In this document: positions 36,061 to 50,198 of the stretch, piece after piece | Layout: every line of letters begins with the position of its first letter | Numbering within the stretch: the first letter of the stretch is position 1 | Assembly: GCA_954871525.1 (NCBI GenBank) | Contig: OX940862.1 | Coordinates: 44,261,732-44,325,731 of the forward strand | Direction of reading: 5' to 3' | Length of the DNA stretch: 64,000 nt | Origin: Parietaria judaica | Taxonomy: Eukaryota > Streptophyta > Magnoliopsida > Rosales > Urticaceae | Notes under the pieces: model-generated | Database searches by the model: none | Seen by the model: the letters and a program-made list of their open reading frames with translations, nothing else | What the model was told of the DNA's origin: nothing | Program-made: the position numbers and the translations under genes

Positions 36061-37560
36061 TGAGATCTCCTAGCCACTGAGGCCGGTCATATTGTTCAAC
36101 ATCTTCCCCGCGCAATCTCATGTGTATGGATCCAATATCGACATTCTTCTTCCGCCAAGCTAATACCCTAAGCCATAAACCGCTAGAGAGACGGAGGTCA
36201 TTAATGTTGGCTCTCCGTAGATTAGCTATATGTAGCATTTTTGTAAAAAAATTCTTTTTGCATATATGTATCTTGTAATCAAGACTTTTTTCTTTGCATT
36301 TATGTCTGTTATATTTCTGTGTGTCTTTCAAGTACTTATCATTTTTATGGTCGTCGCGTTAATGCTTGTTTCATTAGGCTCGTTGCATATTTTAATTTCA
36401 CAAATTCTGCTCGTCGGTTGATGCTCGTCGCACAATTTATGACATAAGAAAATCTTTAAGAAAGGCAAAAATTTTAACCCCCCCTAACTTTTTCTTTTAC
36501 CTCGTCAAAATAATGTTTCCTTGGACTGAGTTCTTTTTTGACGCGATGGTCGACTTTATGTTGTGATGAGGAATCTCTCATATATTTGGGGATTGAGAGA
36601 CCACTAAGTAGCCACGGATGGACTCACTTGCATCCGAGATGCCGAGTTTTGCACTGTTTAGGGGTTATGTATCAAGGAAAAGCCCTAATACACCATTTGA
36701 AGTCTAGTTTTTGGGAGTAGCCCATTCCCTATCGGTGAGAGGGATAATTGCCTCAGCTCATAGATCTTCTAGTTAGTATCTTGTTTCTGTTCCTCATCTA
36801 GGTTCCAAGATCTTGCCAAATTAATGATCAGTAAGTATCATGACCCTAATTGATATTAAGATCCCCCTTAATTTGGATCAGCAATTGATGGTCTGCTCAA
36901 ATTTATAACCTGTAAGTATCCCGACCCTCGTTGGTATCAAGACCCCCCTTTATTCGGATAAGAAAAATAACTCTCTTCAAACTATTTAGTGACTATCCCG
37001 GCCCTTAAATTGATACAAAGACCTCCCATGAACTTGGATAAGCAATTGATGATCTCCTCAAACAATTTACAAATCCGTAGATGCTTACAAAAGTATATTC
37101 ATTAGTATATATATCAATAATATATATTAATTATAAAATACGTGTACATATATATATTGTATATGTGATTGATGAGATAATTGTTTTCAATGAGAGAATA
37201 TGTGTATATATATATATATTAATTATGAGTTGCACTTGTCCATATCATACAAGCCACCTACGTACCCTCTTCATAGGGATCAAGCTTGAACGTAATTCAA
37301 TTATTTATACATATTCCTTTAAGCATAAATTTCTTCAAGTACAACACATTCCAACTTATGATTTCCTTTACTCCATCGGCGTTCTTAAGCTCATAGTTCT
37401 AGTTTTACCACTATTGATGCGATCTAAGATCCTTCCTAATTGTTGTTGAGCATGCTTGCATTAAAGCATGCATACGTATTCTGGATAACATTTCTTAATA
37501 CCAAATCTCTTACTCGAAACGTTTTTGGTCAAACCTTTTTATCGTAACTTCCAACATTTG
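36061..37560. other. Non-coding stretch with a degenerate tandem repeat
   Basis: No recognisable gene. It contains three diverged copies of a unit of about 80 bases at 36833-37075 and short AT-rich runs near 37140-37230. It may be the tail of the decayed gene to its left or an older element. Confidence 0.5.
36833..37075. repeat. Three diverged tandem copies of an ~80-bp unit
   Basis: Each copy has the pattern TATC(A/C)(T/C)G(A/G)CCCT, then TTG(A/G)TA, AAGA(T/C)CCCCC or AAGACCTCCC, TTGGAT and CTC(C/A)AA. Copies start near 36835, 36917 and 36992. No function is suggested. Confidence 0.65.
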
Positions 37561-37689
37561 ATCTTTGATAGTTGATAATCTTTCTCAAAGCCTGCACTCG
37601 TCGCTCTTCAATGTGATCCATATGCTTTCAAGTTTTTATCGTTGGTTTCTTCGTCATCATGCGATACTTCTCGTTGCAAACTCGGGACT

Positions 37690-40600
37690 CGCACTCTGCC
37701 AGTATGACTGCATGTATCCAATTGATGAAAAAAAACAAAAAAGATTCCCTTGCTGCTCTATATTGGGTTGTGCGATAGGCTCACAACATTATTGGTAGTT
37801 CTTCTGTCCATAGTCATTTCTTCTTGTTGATACGGTTCTTGAAGTTGTTAACAATTGTCCTATTGATGGCCTCTGTATTTTCATTCTCACGTGGGTATTG
37901 AGGAGTCAATGTTTTGAGCTTCACCTTCCATCTTTTGCAGAATCCTTTTAACTGCTTCAAGATAACTTATGGACCGTAATCTTTTATTATCTCTCTAGGC
38001 CATCCAAACTTGGTGAAGATGAATTTCCAGACATAGCTCTCCACATCAATATCCTGTATGTTTGAATATGACTAGTTCTATCGATTTGAGAAGAAATCTA
38101 TCACCACCAACATAAACATTTTCCGCCTCTTTGTTGTCGGAAGCGGTCCTAAAATTTTCATCGACCATTTCATGAATGGTTATGGAAGATACACTGCTCA
38201 GACCTCCTCTGCTGGGGTGTTGATTGCTAAGGCATACTTCTAGCATTTGTGTCACTTCCTGACACGGTCGCTGAAATCAGCCTTCATGTTTTCCTGACAC
38301 GGTTGCTGCTTAATTTTTTCGGAGAAAAGATCTTCCTCAAGAGTGGTTGTTGTATTCCCCTTCGTGGTATCACGCATGACATAGCTTGAATGGCTCTAAC
38401 CGAGGAAACGTAAATATTGACCTCAAAAGCTTCTTTTATACAATGTTTGATTCAAGATTGTATGTTTGAAATTCTTGACTTGATATTCCTCGCTTCTTAA
38501 CTGTCTATTGCTAGAATCATATCACTTATGTACTCATATATTAGCTTTCGCCAGTAATGTTCTACTATGTCATGAGCCATCCTTGCAATACCGGTTTCCT
38601 CCTTATCAATGGGCTCGAAAACTTCGATCTCCATAATCTCAAAACCATCCCTTAGAAGGCTTCTTCTATGTCTTCATCCTGTGTTGCTTATCCTTTCCTT
38701 GGAATGCTCGCCTTCGATGGTTTCTACAGTTATCACCCTTTGCTCCCCTGGTTTTGTTGTCGATCTCAATCCAGCAAAGGCTTCCCTGTGCGAATTATCT
38801 CCTCGCGTGATTTTACTAAAAGGATTTTTTAAAACTTTGAGATCAGACCTTTCACCACTTGGAAATAAACTTCCATCCTCCCATCAATTTGATTAAAAAT
38901 TACTGAGGATCCGAAACTGCAACTAACCTCGTCGCTCCTGCTGCTTTCGTCAAATGCAGTCATGCGATGAGAGCTTCATATTCCGTCTTGTTGTTTGTAG
39001 CTCTAAAATTCCAACTGTAACCACTCTTTACCTGTGCTCCCATCGGCGAGATTGGGCGGATGTCTACTCTGGCTCCTTGCATGTTCAACGATCCGTCTAC
39101 CTCAAACTTCCACTCTCCATCTTCATTGATTAATTCTTTCTCATTTATTGGTAACACGATCAAAAGATCTGTTAGGAAGAACCCCAATAAGAAATTCTTG
39201 CTCATTATGTACGACGCGTGGGATAACCTTTTAAAAATATTTTAACCATGATTAGAGTCTCTTACCAATAAACTTTATTTTCCCATCTGGTTATACATAA
39301 AACAAAAATTAATTTGCCCGATCGAGATAAAATAATTAACTTTCGTAACCCATTATTTTCTGATTCAAGAACTCTGTGCCTCAGATCCACTCGCTTCTTT
39401 CGATTTTTTGTGAGAAAATAAATCGATTTTCTGTGAGAAGATAACTCCCAATTATCTTTTGATGCATTCTACGGAACTAGACCGCTAAGATGCGTGGAAT
39501 CTCCAAGAATTACCTCTAAACCCTAAAAGCAAAATCCCGGGAAGAATTTTCCCTGCGATTTCGCAGGAACTGAGAGAGGAAGAGAGAAAACAACTTTCAG
39601 GCAATTTTTGGAGTGTGTGGAGTGATTTTTGGGCTCCCCTGTTTATAGGAAATAGTCCTAACCACTTTTGATAAATTCCCTTTAACTACTTGGACAGATT
39701 ATCTCAACCACTTCGAGATATTCACTCAAGATTTGATTTAAATAATTAAATCAAATAAAGAATAAATCCAAATTTAATCTTTCAGAAAATATCTTGTAAG
39801 ATTTAAAAGTAAATCCCACATTATTTTCAAATATTTGAAATCGTCAAAAATATATATTTAATTTTGAAAATAGAAAAATAAATCAATATTATAATATAAA
39901 TCTATTTAATTATTGGTTAATTATTAATAAAAATGTTAATAATCGAATCTACTAATTAAAATTATATTAAATATTCTCTTATTAAATATTCCAGGAATAT
40001 ATTCCAATATTTAACTTCCCATGATTTTTTATTTACAAAACAGTGACAATTCCGGCTTTTGCCAAAAAACTATATTGATCATAAATCTCAAACCGTATAT
40101 GGGATTGATAAGATTTCAAAAAGATAAATTCAATAGAATTTAATTTACCAAAACCATAGGGGTGTTCAAGAAATAAATTCAATTATCTTTTTCCAGTTTC
40201 TGCATTCGACCAAAGTATTGGTACTTTTGCCACTATCATGGGAATTAGTAAATGCGTGATAACAATCACGAATCACTCTTGATTGGATTTATTCTATGTT
40301 TAATAAGTATATTAAACATAATAAATGCGATGTTGTCCTTGTGTAGCTACAAAAGGACAAATGGACAACACACCTGAGCCACGATGAAAGTGTAGAACTT
40401 TCACCAACTTCGGTAACATTCCACTGTAGCGCGAACCTGAACTCTCAAGTGTGCATAAATTATATCTTCCTGACCACATGTCTCCATTGATACAATCATA
40501 TTTCCCGAATATATATTTTCGTATTATTATGATTCTCATAAAAAGGGTAAAATTATTGTTCTTCCCTTTAAATGATACTACTTTAATCTACGATTATTGC

Positions 40601-42110
40601 AAACTACTCACTAATTGGGTTACGAATCCGTAACCTGCGCATGAGTACTTATTTTCTCCCCACAAACCATAATAAGGAGATCATAAAGTTATTATCCATA
40701 TTTGTAATCATGCATTTTGTCACGGTCAACCTTCAAATCTCAAAATAAAAGTGTTGGGAGTAGTCAACTATAAATTGAAACGATTAAATCAAATATCGTC
40801 TATGTTGAACCGCACAAACTTATATTACCTCAGGAAATCAACCATTTCATCTTATCATCATTGTAACTTTATCATACTTTCATCAATGACGAACTTATAT
40901 GAGGATTTCAGATACAAGTCTAGTCCGCCTAGTATGAAGACACTTTATACCTGATAAACTTAACAGTGCATGGATAACACTATGAGCTGGTAGTATATCA
41001 CCACAAGTATGCGATTAGATTTACCAATAGTCATTCTCGATTAGAAGCTCCCACTTCCGATCTAGACTATGGACCAATTTAAATTCTTTATTTTTGTTTG
41101 TCAAACCTCCTCACATAAACTCTGTGTAATGAAAAAACACAAATCCAAAGTTAAAGAACTACGGATAAAAAATTAAATTTTATTTATATAATCCAGTAGA
41201 TAACTATATAAGATTATTATTAATAAGTATTTGTTCATTAAAAGACATATGACCATAATCTTATACATGCAAGATTAACATCTAAATAGAGGGCATATAT
41301 GAAATATGTCCGACAAAATCAGCGAGCACTTGAGATTTTGTGCTAGTTTGAACTCCATATTCAATGTCATACGCCCTTAAATGTTAAGACCATTTTGTCA
41401 ACTTTCTAGATTTGTTAGAGCTATGTATTAAAGCCATAATTGGTTTGCATGTCATGATTACTATGGTAGGATGCCTCAAGCTAGTCGACACCTCAAACAT
41501 TGCCAGTGCTAACTTCCCCACTTCAGAATATCTCATATCTACATCGACAAAATTGTTGCCGATGTATGATATGGGTCTTTGCTCTCCATTCTTCTCTCAT
41601 AGTAGAACTCTGCTTACTGCCACATCCGTCACTGCTACAAATAAGTACATTAGGTCCCCCGCGATGGGTTTGGTCATGATCGATGGCGTTGACAAGTAGG
41701 TTTTGAACTCTTGAAAGGCCTTCTCACATTCCTCGTTCTATTCAAATTTATTGTTCTTTTTAGCATCTTGTAGAAAAGTAGATATCAACTGAACTTGAAA
41801 TTAACATGTTGAGTGTTGTGATCCTTACTGTTAGTTTCTACACCTCCTTCTTGTTGTGTGGTGATGGCATATTCTTGATAGATTCTACTTAGTCGTGACT
41901 TGCCTCAATTCCTCGTCACGTCAATAAATATTCGAGAAATTTCTTTGAGGAAAGTCGAAAGGTACACTTGGTCAGATTGAGATTCATATTGTGGCGAAGC
42001 ACATTGAAACACTCCTTCAAATGAGCGATATGAATTTACGCCTTCAAGGATTTCATGAACATGTCATTGATGTAAACTTCCATAGTCTTCGGGTCTGTTA
42101 AAGGATCATG
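37690..42110 (-). pseudogene. Ty3/Gypsy pol remnant (reverse transcriptase C-end, RNase H, integrase)
   Basis: On the minus strand the order is normal: reverse transcriptase C-end and connection (about 42110-41320, with EKLALA-like and KLTKW blocks and an ending SQVLADF), RNase H (about 39190-38950, with WKFEVDGSLNMQG and NNKTEYEALIA), and integrase (about 38290-37800, with a catalytic-core piece and a C-end reading LTPQYPRENENTEAINRTIV). A diverged solo LTR (39197-41315) splits it between the connection and RNase H. Many stops and shifts are present. It ends near the Copia LTR at 42268. Confidence 0.78.
39197..41315 (-). mobile_element. Diverged solo LTR inserted in the Gypsy pol remnant
   Basis: Read on the minus strand it starts TGTCGGACATATTTC, like the Copia LTRs here (TGTTGGACATATATG). 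It shares their layout, with spaced blocks such as a cluster near 40920-41040 resembling the U3 blocks near 16390-16530. The flanks AAATC (41316-41320) and AAATT (39192-39196) match at four of five bases. Removing it brings the Gypsy RNase H coding pieces together. The left border is uncertain by a few bases because the terminal CA is not clear. Confidence 0.6.
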
Positions 42111-42267
42111 CTAGTTTTCCTTTCAAAGACAAGGTAATGCATATAACTTATTTCCTCTTTACAAATGTGTGAAATGAGGGTTTTTTTTATTTTCAAAAAA
42201 AAAATCACGCAAGACATCACGCGTGAGAGTATAATACATGCATATATGAATGTTTTTAACAAGATAT

Positions 42268-45186
42268 TGTTGGAAAATCTGGGTTTGAATCCCGGTTCCA
42301 TTACGCCGAAATGTGCCTCCGAGCCGTCTCGGTAACATTCAGAAAATTATTTTAATGCGGAAAACTTGTTATCGGAACAACGGCACGGATATCGGGTAAT
42401 GACCATTTTAACAAGACCCAATAAATATTACAAATTTAATATTTCATAAACATTATTAATAGACTAATCGAATAGGAAATAAATAGAAAGCGGTAAATGG
42501 TTGCATATATTAACCCAATCCATAAGGCCGTACCTTGGTTGAAGTTTTCGCTGCGGACTCTGAAGTTCGGTAGGGCTCGACTAGGGCTGATGGAAACACC
42601 CGTGATCTTCCGGGATATTCTCCGGGATTCCTCGTACCGAAGTGTGGGCTTCGCCGGCAGGACTCCGTCGCAAAACTTTACCTGAGGTTCTTTTTAAGCT
42701 ACCAGAGAAACAATGATCTCACTAAGCCGAACCGAAAAGGAGATCAGAGGCAAAAACTCGCAGACCCTAGGGAGAGGGGGAGAGCTCGAATTTTTGCTCT
42801 AGGGAGAGGTGTGTAAAATGTGTAGAATGAATCCTCTATTTGCTTAAGACTGTAACCGAATTAGAGATTTTCACTCCAAAATTTGAATTTTATTTATAAT
42901 TAAATACTTTAATTATTTCAATCCAAGGGTTGAGATTTAATCTCATATAGATCCAATGGTTATAATTAAATTTTTATTTAATTAAATAAGAAAGAATTCG
43001 TAAAATCAAAAACCAATCTTATCCTCTTATTAAATATATAAAAAAAATTATTAAATATAATTGATTATCCTAATCCAAAGGTTTAGATTCAATCTCATCT
43101 AAATCCACTAGATATAATTAATTCGGGATTTAATTAAATAAGAAAGAATTGGTAAAATAAAAAATCAATATTACCTACTAATTTAAATATAACTTCGAAA
43201 CATATATATATATATATAATAATAATAATTTTGAAAACTATTAATTATCTAGATCCAACGGCTTAGGTTAATCTTGGACAGATCTAATGGATCAAATTAA
43301 TTTAGGATAAAATCAAATTCCTTAAGACTTGGTAAAATCCCAAATTCAATTTTATCCTTATCATTATTTCAATAATTATATGATATATATTTAATTTATT
43401 AATTTCCAATCCGACGGTAAAGATTAAATCTTAAACCGATCTAACGGATACAATTAATTAGGTTAAATTCGAAAACCCTAAGCTTGGTCACCAAGCTACT
43501 ATTTTTCGAATTAGGGTGAGGTTAAAAATCAATCATCTTAATCCTACGATTGATATTAAATCATTTACGATCTAAATGATAAGATTGATTTTAGGGTTTT
43601 TGCTAAAGTACCAAACTCTAGGTACTTATGCCGCAAATATGAAATCCTAACTAGGTAAAAACTCGTGTGGACTAGTTCGTGCAAGCCCACATCGATTTAC
43701 ACATCGATTTACACATGTGTTAAATATATATCATTATATATTTTATTTATTAATATAAATCTATAAATTATTAATTAATTATTAATAAAATATTAATAAT
43801 TAAATCCATTATATTAATATTTCTTGATCTCAATATCACACATTAAAATTTCACAGTGCCACACCATCATTTAGATTCTTGACATGTGATTTAATTTCAT
43901 AGTGTATCAAACCGAGCATAACCTTTGAAAATCTATAAATCACAAACCGCAAGTCGAAATGACTTGGTTCAAAAAAAAAAGTTGATTAGAATTTAATTTC
44001 CAACAACATGGTGTTGATAGAAAATCCAAATTATAACTTTCTTTTATCAGTTAATTTTGTGTACCAAGATATGGTACTTTTGCCACGCTGACGATAAAAC
44101 TATCTAACGTCTGCCACAGACCTTTCAGTTTTATAAGTCTAGCCAAATGATTAAACATTATCCAAAATATATTTTAATCACGTACGTATCATCCATGACG
44201 GAGCTATCCTGGGGACCATGGACCCTTATCACTTAAGATCCAACGAACGGCTAGTTGTTCGTCAAACCTCAAAGTGATTCCACTATAGACCCGAGGTTGC
44301 ACTCTTTAGTGATACGATATATATTATTCCCTTTATATCAGCATAGTGTCCATTGATACAATCAAATTCGGGTTATTGTCTTTCACTTGATGATTCGCAC
44401 ATGAGCAGGCAATTTTTACCGTAATGCCCCTCATTGCATTTTCATCCTTGACTCAGCCAATAATATTATGAGCAACTCACTTATGTTTTCGATTTATAAG
44501 TTGCGCACGGGTACCTCTCACTTCTCACCACTGACAACCAAGGGAATCATCGTGACTCTGAAGAGAGTTGTGTGATGCCCATGTCTATGATCAAGCTATC
44601 CTTACTAATGACTATCATGTTCCCAAAATAATAGTGTTGGGAACAGCGGTAATATCTTGTGTTCTTTAACGGTTAAATCAAAGACTAATCAAGCCAATAG
44701 CTCGGACTCATGATCACTCGGGACTTAGAACTAATATCCATTTGATCATCATTTTGTGACTCAACTACAAGTTATCAGTGACGGTCTTATATGATAACCT
44801 CTTGAGTTTAAGTCAGGTCCAGTCCAGTATAAAGACGCTTCATACTTAATGCACTTCTAGTGAGTGTGACACACACATAATCTAGAATAGGATTGTCACT
44901 TAGTCACATTAATGACCTTATAAGATTAATGGGCTCCCACCCAGTTAATCAGTTCACGGACATTTTAAGTTCATTTATTATGATTATTAATTCTTCCTCA
45001 CATCGACTCTGTTGTGATAATAATAGCATAATTGCATCCTATATGAACTAAGGAATCAAACATTCTATTTTACTCTACAAGAAACAATAATAAGATTAAC
45101 ATAATAAGTATCATCTTTATTCAACGACTTGTCATAATCTTTTACAAATGGATAAATATCTTGTTTAAGGACACATATTTCCAACA
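42268..45186 (-). repeat. 3' LTR of the second Copia element
   Basis: 2.92 kb, from TGTTGGAAAATC to CATATTTCCAACA. It aligns with the other family LTRs but is more diverged, and lacks an intact TATAAATAGG box (near 42838 the sequence reads TATTTGCTTAAG). Confidence 0.9.
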
Positions 45187-45201
45187 ATCTCCCACTTGTA
45201 C

Positions 45202-46860
45202 TTAAAGAAGATGACCCATGTCTTTCACGCCCATATTTTCCAGATGCCTCCTGAATATTTTCTCTAGCAACGTCCTGGTAAATGGATCAGCCAGATTTTC
45301 TTCCGAAGCTATTTTCACAACCCGTACGTCCCCACGACGCACTATTTCTCTTATGAGATGGTATTTCCTTTCTATATGTTTTGCCTTGTTATGGTCTATG
45401 GGTTCTTTAGAATTTTCCACAGCGCCTTTCTTATCACAGTACAACGTTTGTGGCCCATCTACATCTGGGACTACACCTAGTTCCATGTAGAAATTCCTTA
45501 GCCAAACTGATTCCTTGGCTGCTTCACAGGCAGCCACATATTCAGCTTCCATTGTGGAATCTGCGATACAGGATTGCTTTACACTTCTCCAGAATATCGT
45601 TCCACCAGCAAGGGTGTACACTGCTCCTGACGTCGACTTTCTCGCGTCCTTGTCAGACATGAAGTCTGAGTCAGTATATCCAAGTGGATTCAGATCTGAA
45701 CCTGAAAACACTAACATATAGTCTCTCGTTCTCCGAAGATACTTGATAATGTTTTTCAATATAGTCCAGTGAGCCATACCAGGGTTGGATTGGTATATAC
45801 TAACTATTTCCTCAGCGTAACAGATGTCTGGTCTAGTACACTACATAGCATACATCAGACTTCCCACTGCTGAAGCATATGGCACCCGCCTTATCTCGTC
45901 TTGCTCTTCCGGAGAAGTTGGACACTGTTTCCTGCTAAGGAACACTCAGGAGAAGTTGGACACTGTATCCTGCTAAGGAACACTCCATGCATGGTTGGTA
46001 AATTACCGCCCTTGGAGTTTGTCATTGAAAAAAGTTCAAGCACCTTATCAATGTAAGCTGCTTGTGATAAGGCTAGAAACCTGTTATTGCGATCCTTAAA
46101 AATACGGATCCCAAGAACATAGCTGGCTTCTCCCACTGTTTCCAATGAGAAGAACATAGCCACGCTTTCATGTTCGATATTCTTTTCACACTGTTTCAAA
46201 TGAGAAGAATATCGTCGACGTATAGAACAAGAAAAATTTCCACAGACTCATCATTGAATCTATAAATGCAGGCTTCAGTTTCATTCTGAATGAATCCATA
46301 GGTCTTGATTGTCTCATCAAACCTTAGATTCCAGGATCTGGAAGCTTGCTTCAATCCATAAATGGACTTGAGTAATCTGCAAACTTTCCCTTCTTGACCC
46401 TGTTGCACGAACCCTTCTGGTTGGTCCATATAGATGTTCTCGTCAATGTACCCGTTCAGGAATGCGGTTTTGACGTCCATCTGCCGAATCTCGTAATTGA
46501 GACTATAGGCTATGGCCATGAGAATCCGGATGGACTTATACTTAGCGATTGGAGCGAAGGTCTCATCAAAATCAATACTTTCCCTCTGGGTAAAACCCTT
46601 TGCCACTAGTCTAGCCTTGAAGGTTTCAACCTTCCCGTCCACTCCTCTCTTTCTCTTGTATACCCACTTATTTCCAATGGTTTTGAAACCATCAGGTAAG
46701 TCTACAAGTTCGCAGACTTTATTAGAATCCATTGATTCTATTTCTTGGCTCATGGCTTCCTGCCATTCTCCCTTATCAGGATCCACCATAGCTTCCTTGT
46801 AGCTTGTGGGATCTTCAACACTAGTGTTTGAAACATCTATACCAAGTAGGTTTACTCGTA
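45202..46860 (-). pseudogene. Copia reverse transcriptase and RNase H, partly intact
   Basis: The reverse transcriptase is open from about 46860 to 46196, with the RLVAKGF, MDVKTAFLNGY, KSIYGLKQASR and YVDD motifs. After YVDDILLI the frame is lost because a segment is deleted. RNase H continues at 45777-45202 with GYTDSDF and EAEYVAACEAAKE, ending near the polypurine tract. A local tandem duplication of about 43 bases (45910-45990) repeats the codons around QCPTSPE. Less damaged than the plus-strand copy, but still unable to give a full enzyme. Confidence 0.92.
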
Positions 46861-47469
46861 GTGTTTAACCGTTCATAAGAACCTCCCACTACGTCTGAGT
46901 ATTCCCAGAGTTTCTAATGAAACTCGAAACGCGATTACTCGTAGTTTTGTTACCATCAACCTCCCACTACGTCTGAGTATCACTTGGTTCTGATTCTGGG
47001 ATCGTGGTTTCCGCACTCTATTATGACAACAGTCATTGTTGTCAATTATTGTGACCACTTGTCACTTGGTACATCAACAACCTTACTTATTTATATCTCC
47101 ATCACTATGAATTTTATCATAAGATATCAACCTTTGGTGAAAGGTTTATCTAAGCAATGAAGAACTAAATTATTTACTCAAAATGTATAGGATCTGAAAA
47201 GAAATAAATTTATTTAACTATTTTTTAAAAATTGTAAAAAATAAAAATTGAAGGGTTTTCAACTCGCTCTTCAATAACAAGATCATTACAATAAAAAAAT
47301 TTAAGAAAATTAAATTTCGAGTCTTCTTATTGCGCCGACAGGGTTCTCCGAGACTCGGATGTCTTCTGGCAATTACTCCTTAGCTGCTGCTGATAAACAA
47401 AGAATGTCACATATTTCAGTTTTAGATCTTTGGAGAAAAGACTTTCTAAAACAAAATGTGTATTAAGAC
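46861..47469 (-). other. Spacer between gag and reverse transcriptase, integrase absent
   Basis: About 600 AT-rich bases replace the expected protease and integrase. No HHCC zinc finger or DDE core is readable. The two GTAGTGGGAGG-type blocks (46850-46990) are shared with the plus-strand copy. Beyond about 47040 the spacer no longer aligns clearly with the other copy. Confidence 0.6.
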
Positions 47470-48312
47470 ACTAATCGGGTGAGACACTCACCAATTTCAT
47501 TCTTCTTTTCATTTTGGAACTTGGGACAATCCTTTTTCCAATTTCACATTTCCTTGCAAAGGAAGCATCTTCCTTTCTCAGCAGCTTTCTTACCCCCCCG
47601 TCTTTGGCTGAAAATTCTTTCCCCACTTTTTCTTAGGACCGGGCCTTTTCTTCATCTTTGGGTTCTTAGAAGAATATCCTTTCCTGAACGCCATGTTCAG
47701 TTCGGATATCTTCTTGATCAAGCCCGAGATGTCCTCAAAGGTTTTCAATTCATTAATCAACTGTGTCAAACCATATTTCAGTTTTTTCATAATGTAATTG
47801 CTGGTGAATGGAACGAACTCCGGTGACAGCGAGTTAAGGATAATGTTGATCTGAGATTTCTCGTCCACCACGGCCTCGTGCAGCTCAGCCTCATTGAACC
47901 AGTTCGTCATGCTCATGACATGATCACGAACATACGTACCTGGTTTCATTTTGGCATTCATGTAACGACGAGTCGCATCATGTTGAGCTTGCTCAGACTT
48001 CTTACCATACATCCCTTGGAGGGACTCCATGATCTCATAAGCAGTGTCCTTTTCCTCTAACTTGATTCTCAACGATTCTGTCATGCTAGCTAGCATGTAT
48101 GCCTTAGCACGATTGTTCGCATGAATCCAAGAATCATAGAGTTCTTTCACACCTGTGGCGTTGTTAGCGGCCGGTGCAGTGGGACATTCATCAGTAAGAA
48201 CAAAACGAATGTTCTCACTGATAAGGACAATATTGATGTTGCTTTTCTACTTCGGAAAGTTACTTCCAGCTAGAGTGTTGTTTGAAAGCAGTGATATGAT
48301 AGGATTCGACAT
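47470..48312 (-). pseudogene. Copia gag with a damaged zinc knuckle
   Basis: The ATG at 48312 gives MSNPIISLLSNNTLAGSNFP; an in-frame TAG near 48250 replaces the usual Trp codon. The rest is open from about 48200 to 47590, with YDSWIHANNRAKAYML and the LKYGLTQLINELKTFE block typical of Copia gag (UBN2 class). Near 47580-47520 a CCHC knuckle is readable as CFLCKEMWNWKKDC, where the expected His is replaced by Asn. Its first codons match the start of the captured gene at 21716. Confidence 0.88.
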
Positions 48313-50175
48313 TTTAAACTGACATTGAAAAAAACCTTTTAAAACTTTATTATAGGTAGAATGTTTAGGTAAATTATTGGTTCAAAATAGTTACATGATG
48401 CAAACATGTTCTCGGGAAAACGTTAACTAAACCCTTTAACTATTTCGTGATAATTTAACCGACTGTAAACATCGTTGCCGTCCTTAAGGCATGGTCACTC
48501 TAAGGTTACTCGCGGTATCAATTGTGTAGTTTGGTTAAACTAAGTTTTAGTCATAAACTTAATTAATTCTGAAAACAAGAACCACCACAGTTCTCTATGA
48601 TTATTAACTATCAACATAGACTGTCGGGGAAGCAACAACTTCCGTGCAAGCTTAACCCATTATTTTTGGTTCTCGTGATCCTCTTGGAAACGTCGTCCTT
48701 AAGGAATGGTCATTCTAGGGTGACTCGCGGTCCATTTCCAAGATTTCTCCGTCCCCATATTCTTTTGGAACTATCACAGTGTCAAACCTTCCATAAGCAC
48801 ACCTTTCCTTAAGAGGAGTGGTCACTCTAGGGTGACTCGAGGCGGTGTGGTCAACAGACCTTGTGACAATAATAATGAATATCTTTTTTTATTTATTCTA
48901 TACTTGCCATAGTTTTACTAAGATAACGTTTTTAAAATAAAATAATTTATTTAAAACTTATTATAAAGTTTCTATTAATGACACGTTAAAAGTTTATATT
49001 TTGGCTTTATTAATTACGACACGTAATTTCATAATTAGCCTCAAGATTATAGTGTTTATCATTTCGTCGGTAGTGAGAGGTCAATGCATACTTTATCCAG
49101 GTAGGATGGAGGGGTCCTAACCGGTCACGCAGAAGTGGATGGTGAACCGGCCCCACCTTTGATTTCCTCTTCCTCAGACAAGATTGTACGATTGAGTTTT
49201 TCCGACTAATAATAAACACTTTACATTTACTCTTTACTATTTATATCAATCCTTAATTCGACATATTAAAAATCATTAAACATAGGCACTATGTTTACGG
49301 TTTATGAAAATAGGTTATAAAAAATTATATCTATGATGAATAATTATAATTAGATTTTAATGATTCTTATTCAACAAGAATAGTCATTAAATTAATTCAT
49401 GCCTTATTAATAATTATTTATGAAATTTTAAAATAAGTCAATGATATCATTCCTAAGAATTATCATCCATATTTTAATATTAAATAAGATAATATTATTT
49501 AATCATTAAATAGTATCCATATTTAATTTTATGAATTATATAAAATAAGTCAATGTTATTTGTCCATAAATAACATCCGTATTTTATTTTCAATTAATTA
49601 ATCATAATTAATTTAATTCATAATTATTTAATTTCAATAATAATTAATATTTATTCCAAGGGTACCGGGTCGGAATTTTTATCCCGACCCATAATTAAAT
49701 TATTGCACGTGGGCCCTCCGGGCCTAAGCCCGGGTCCACTGCCCTAGGAAAAGCCGCGCCCAGCCCTTCGGGGAGGCCAAGGCAGCGCACGCCTCGCGCT
49801 GGGCCCCAAGGCCCATTCCGCTGCCAGGCAACGTGGGCCGCAGGCCAGCGCGCGAGGCCCATGCGCTACGCGGCAGGGCAACCTGTTAGGGTTTCGCCCT
49901 GGGCCTCGCCCTGGTCCTTGGCTTTGCCACGGGCCTGGCCCGCGGCATCTAGGGTTCGACCCTGGGGCTGCAGTGGCAGCCTCTGGTCCTCCATTGCCAC
50001 GGGTTGGGCTGCGACTCGCAGCCCGGCCAATTTTCCCGGTCCGACATTTCGGGTCGGGAAATTATCTAATTTTAAATTAATATTAAAATATGTAGAAATT
50101 CAATTTTAATTATTAATTTATTTATCAAATAATTCGTTCTTCAAACCGTTAAATTAAATTACGTAATTATTTATC
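48313..50175 (-). other. Long leader of the second Copia element
   Basis: About 1.86 kb with the same layout as 19872-21715: a GC-rich block near the primer site (49690-50050), an AT-rich middle, and three palindromes near the gag start. No credible protein. Confidence 0.8.
48480..48846 (-). repeat. Three GTCAC-N6-GTGAC palindromes in the second Copia leader
   Basis: Copies lie near 48487-48515, 48703-48730 and 48815-48842, the inverse of those at 21196-21560, with nearly the same spacing. One arm in the first copy reads GTTAC and one in the second reads TCATT, so two of the three stems have an imperfect pair. Confidence 0.86.
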
Positions 50176-50198
50176 CTTGAACCATCGCTTTGATACCA
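50176..50198 (-). other. Primer binding site of the second Copia element
   Basis: On the minus strand it reads TGGTATCAAAGCGATGG and begins two bases from the 5' LTR at 50201. TGGTATCAAAGC differs by one base from the standard initiator-Met site. Confidence 0.88.
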
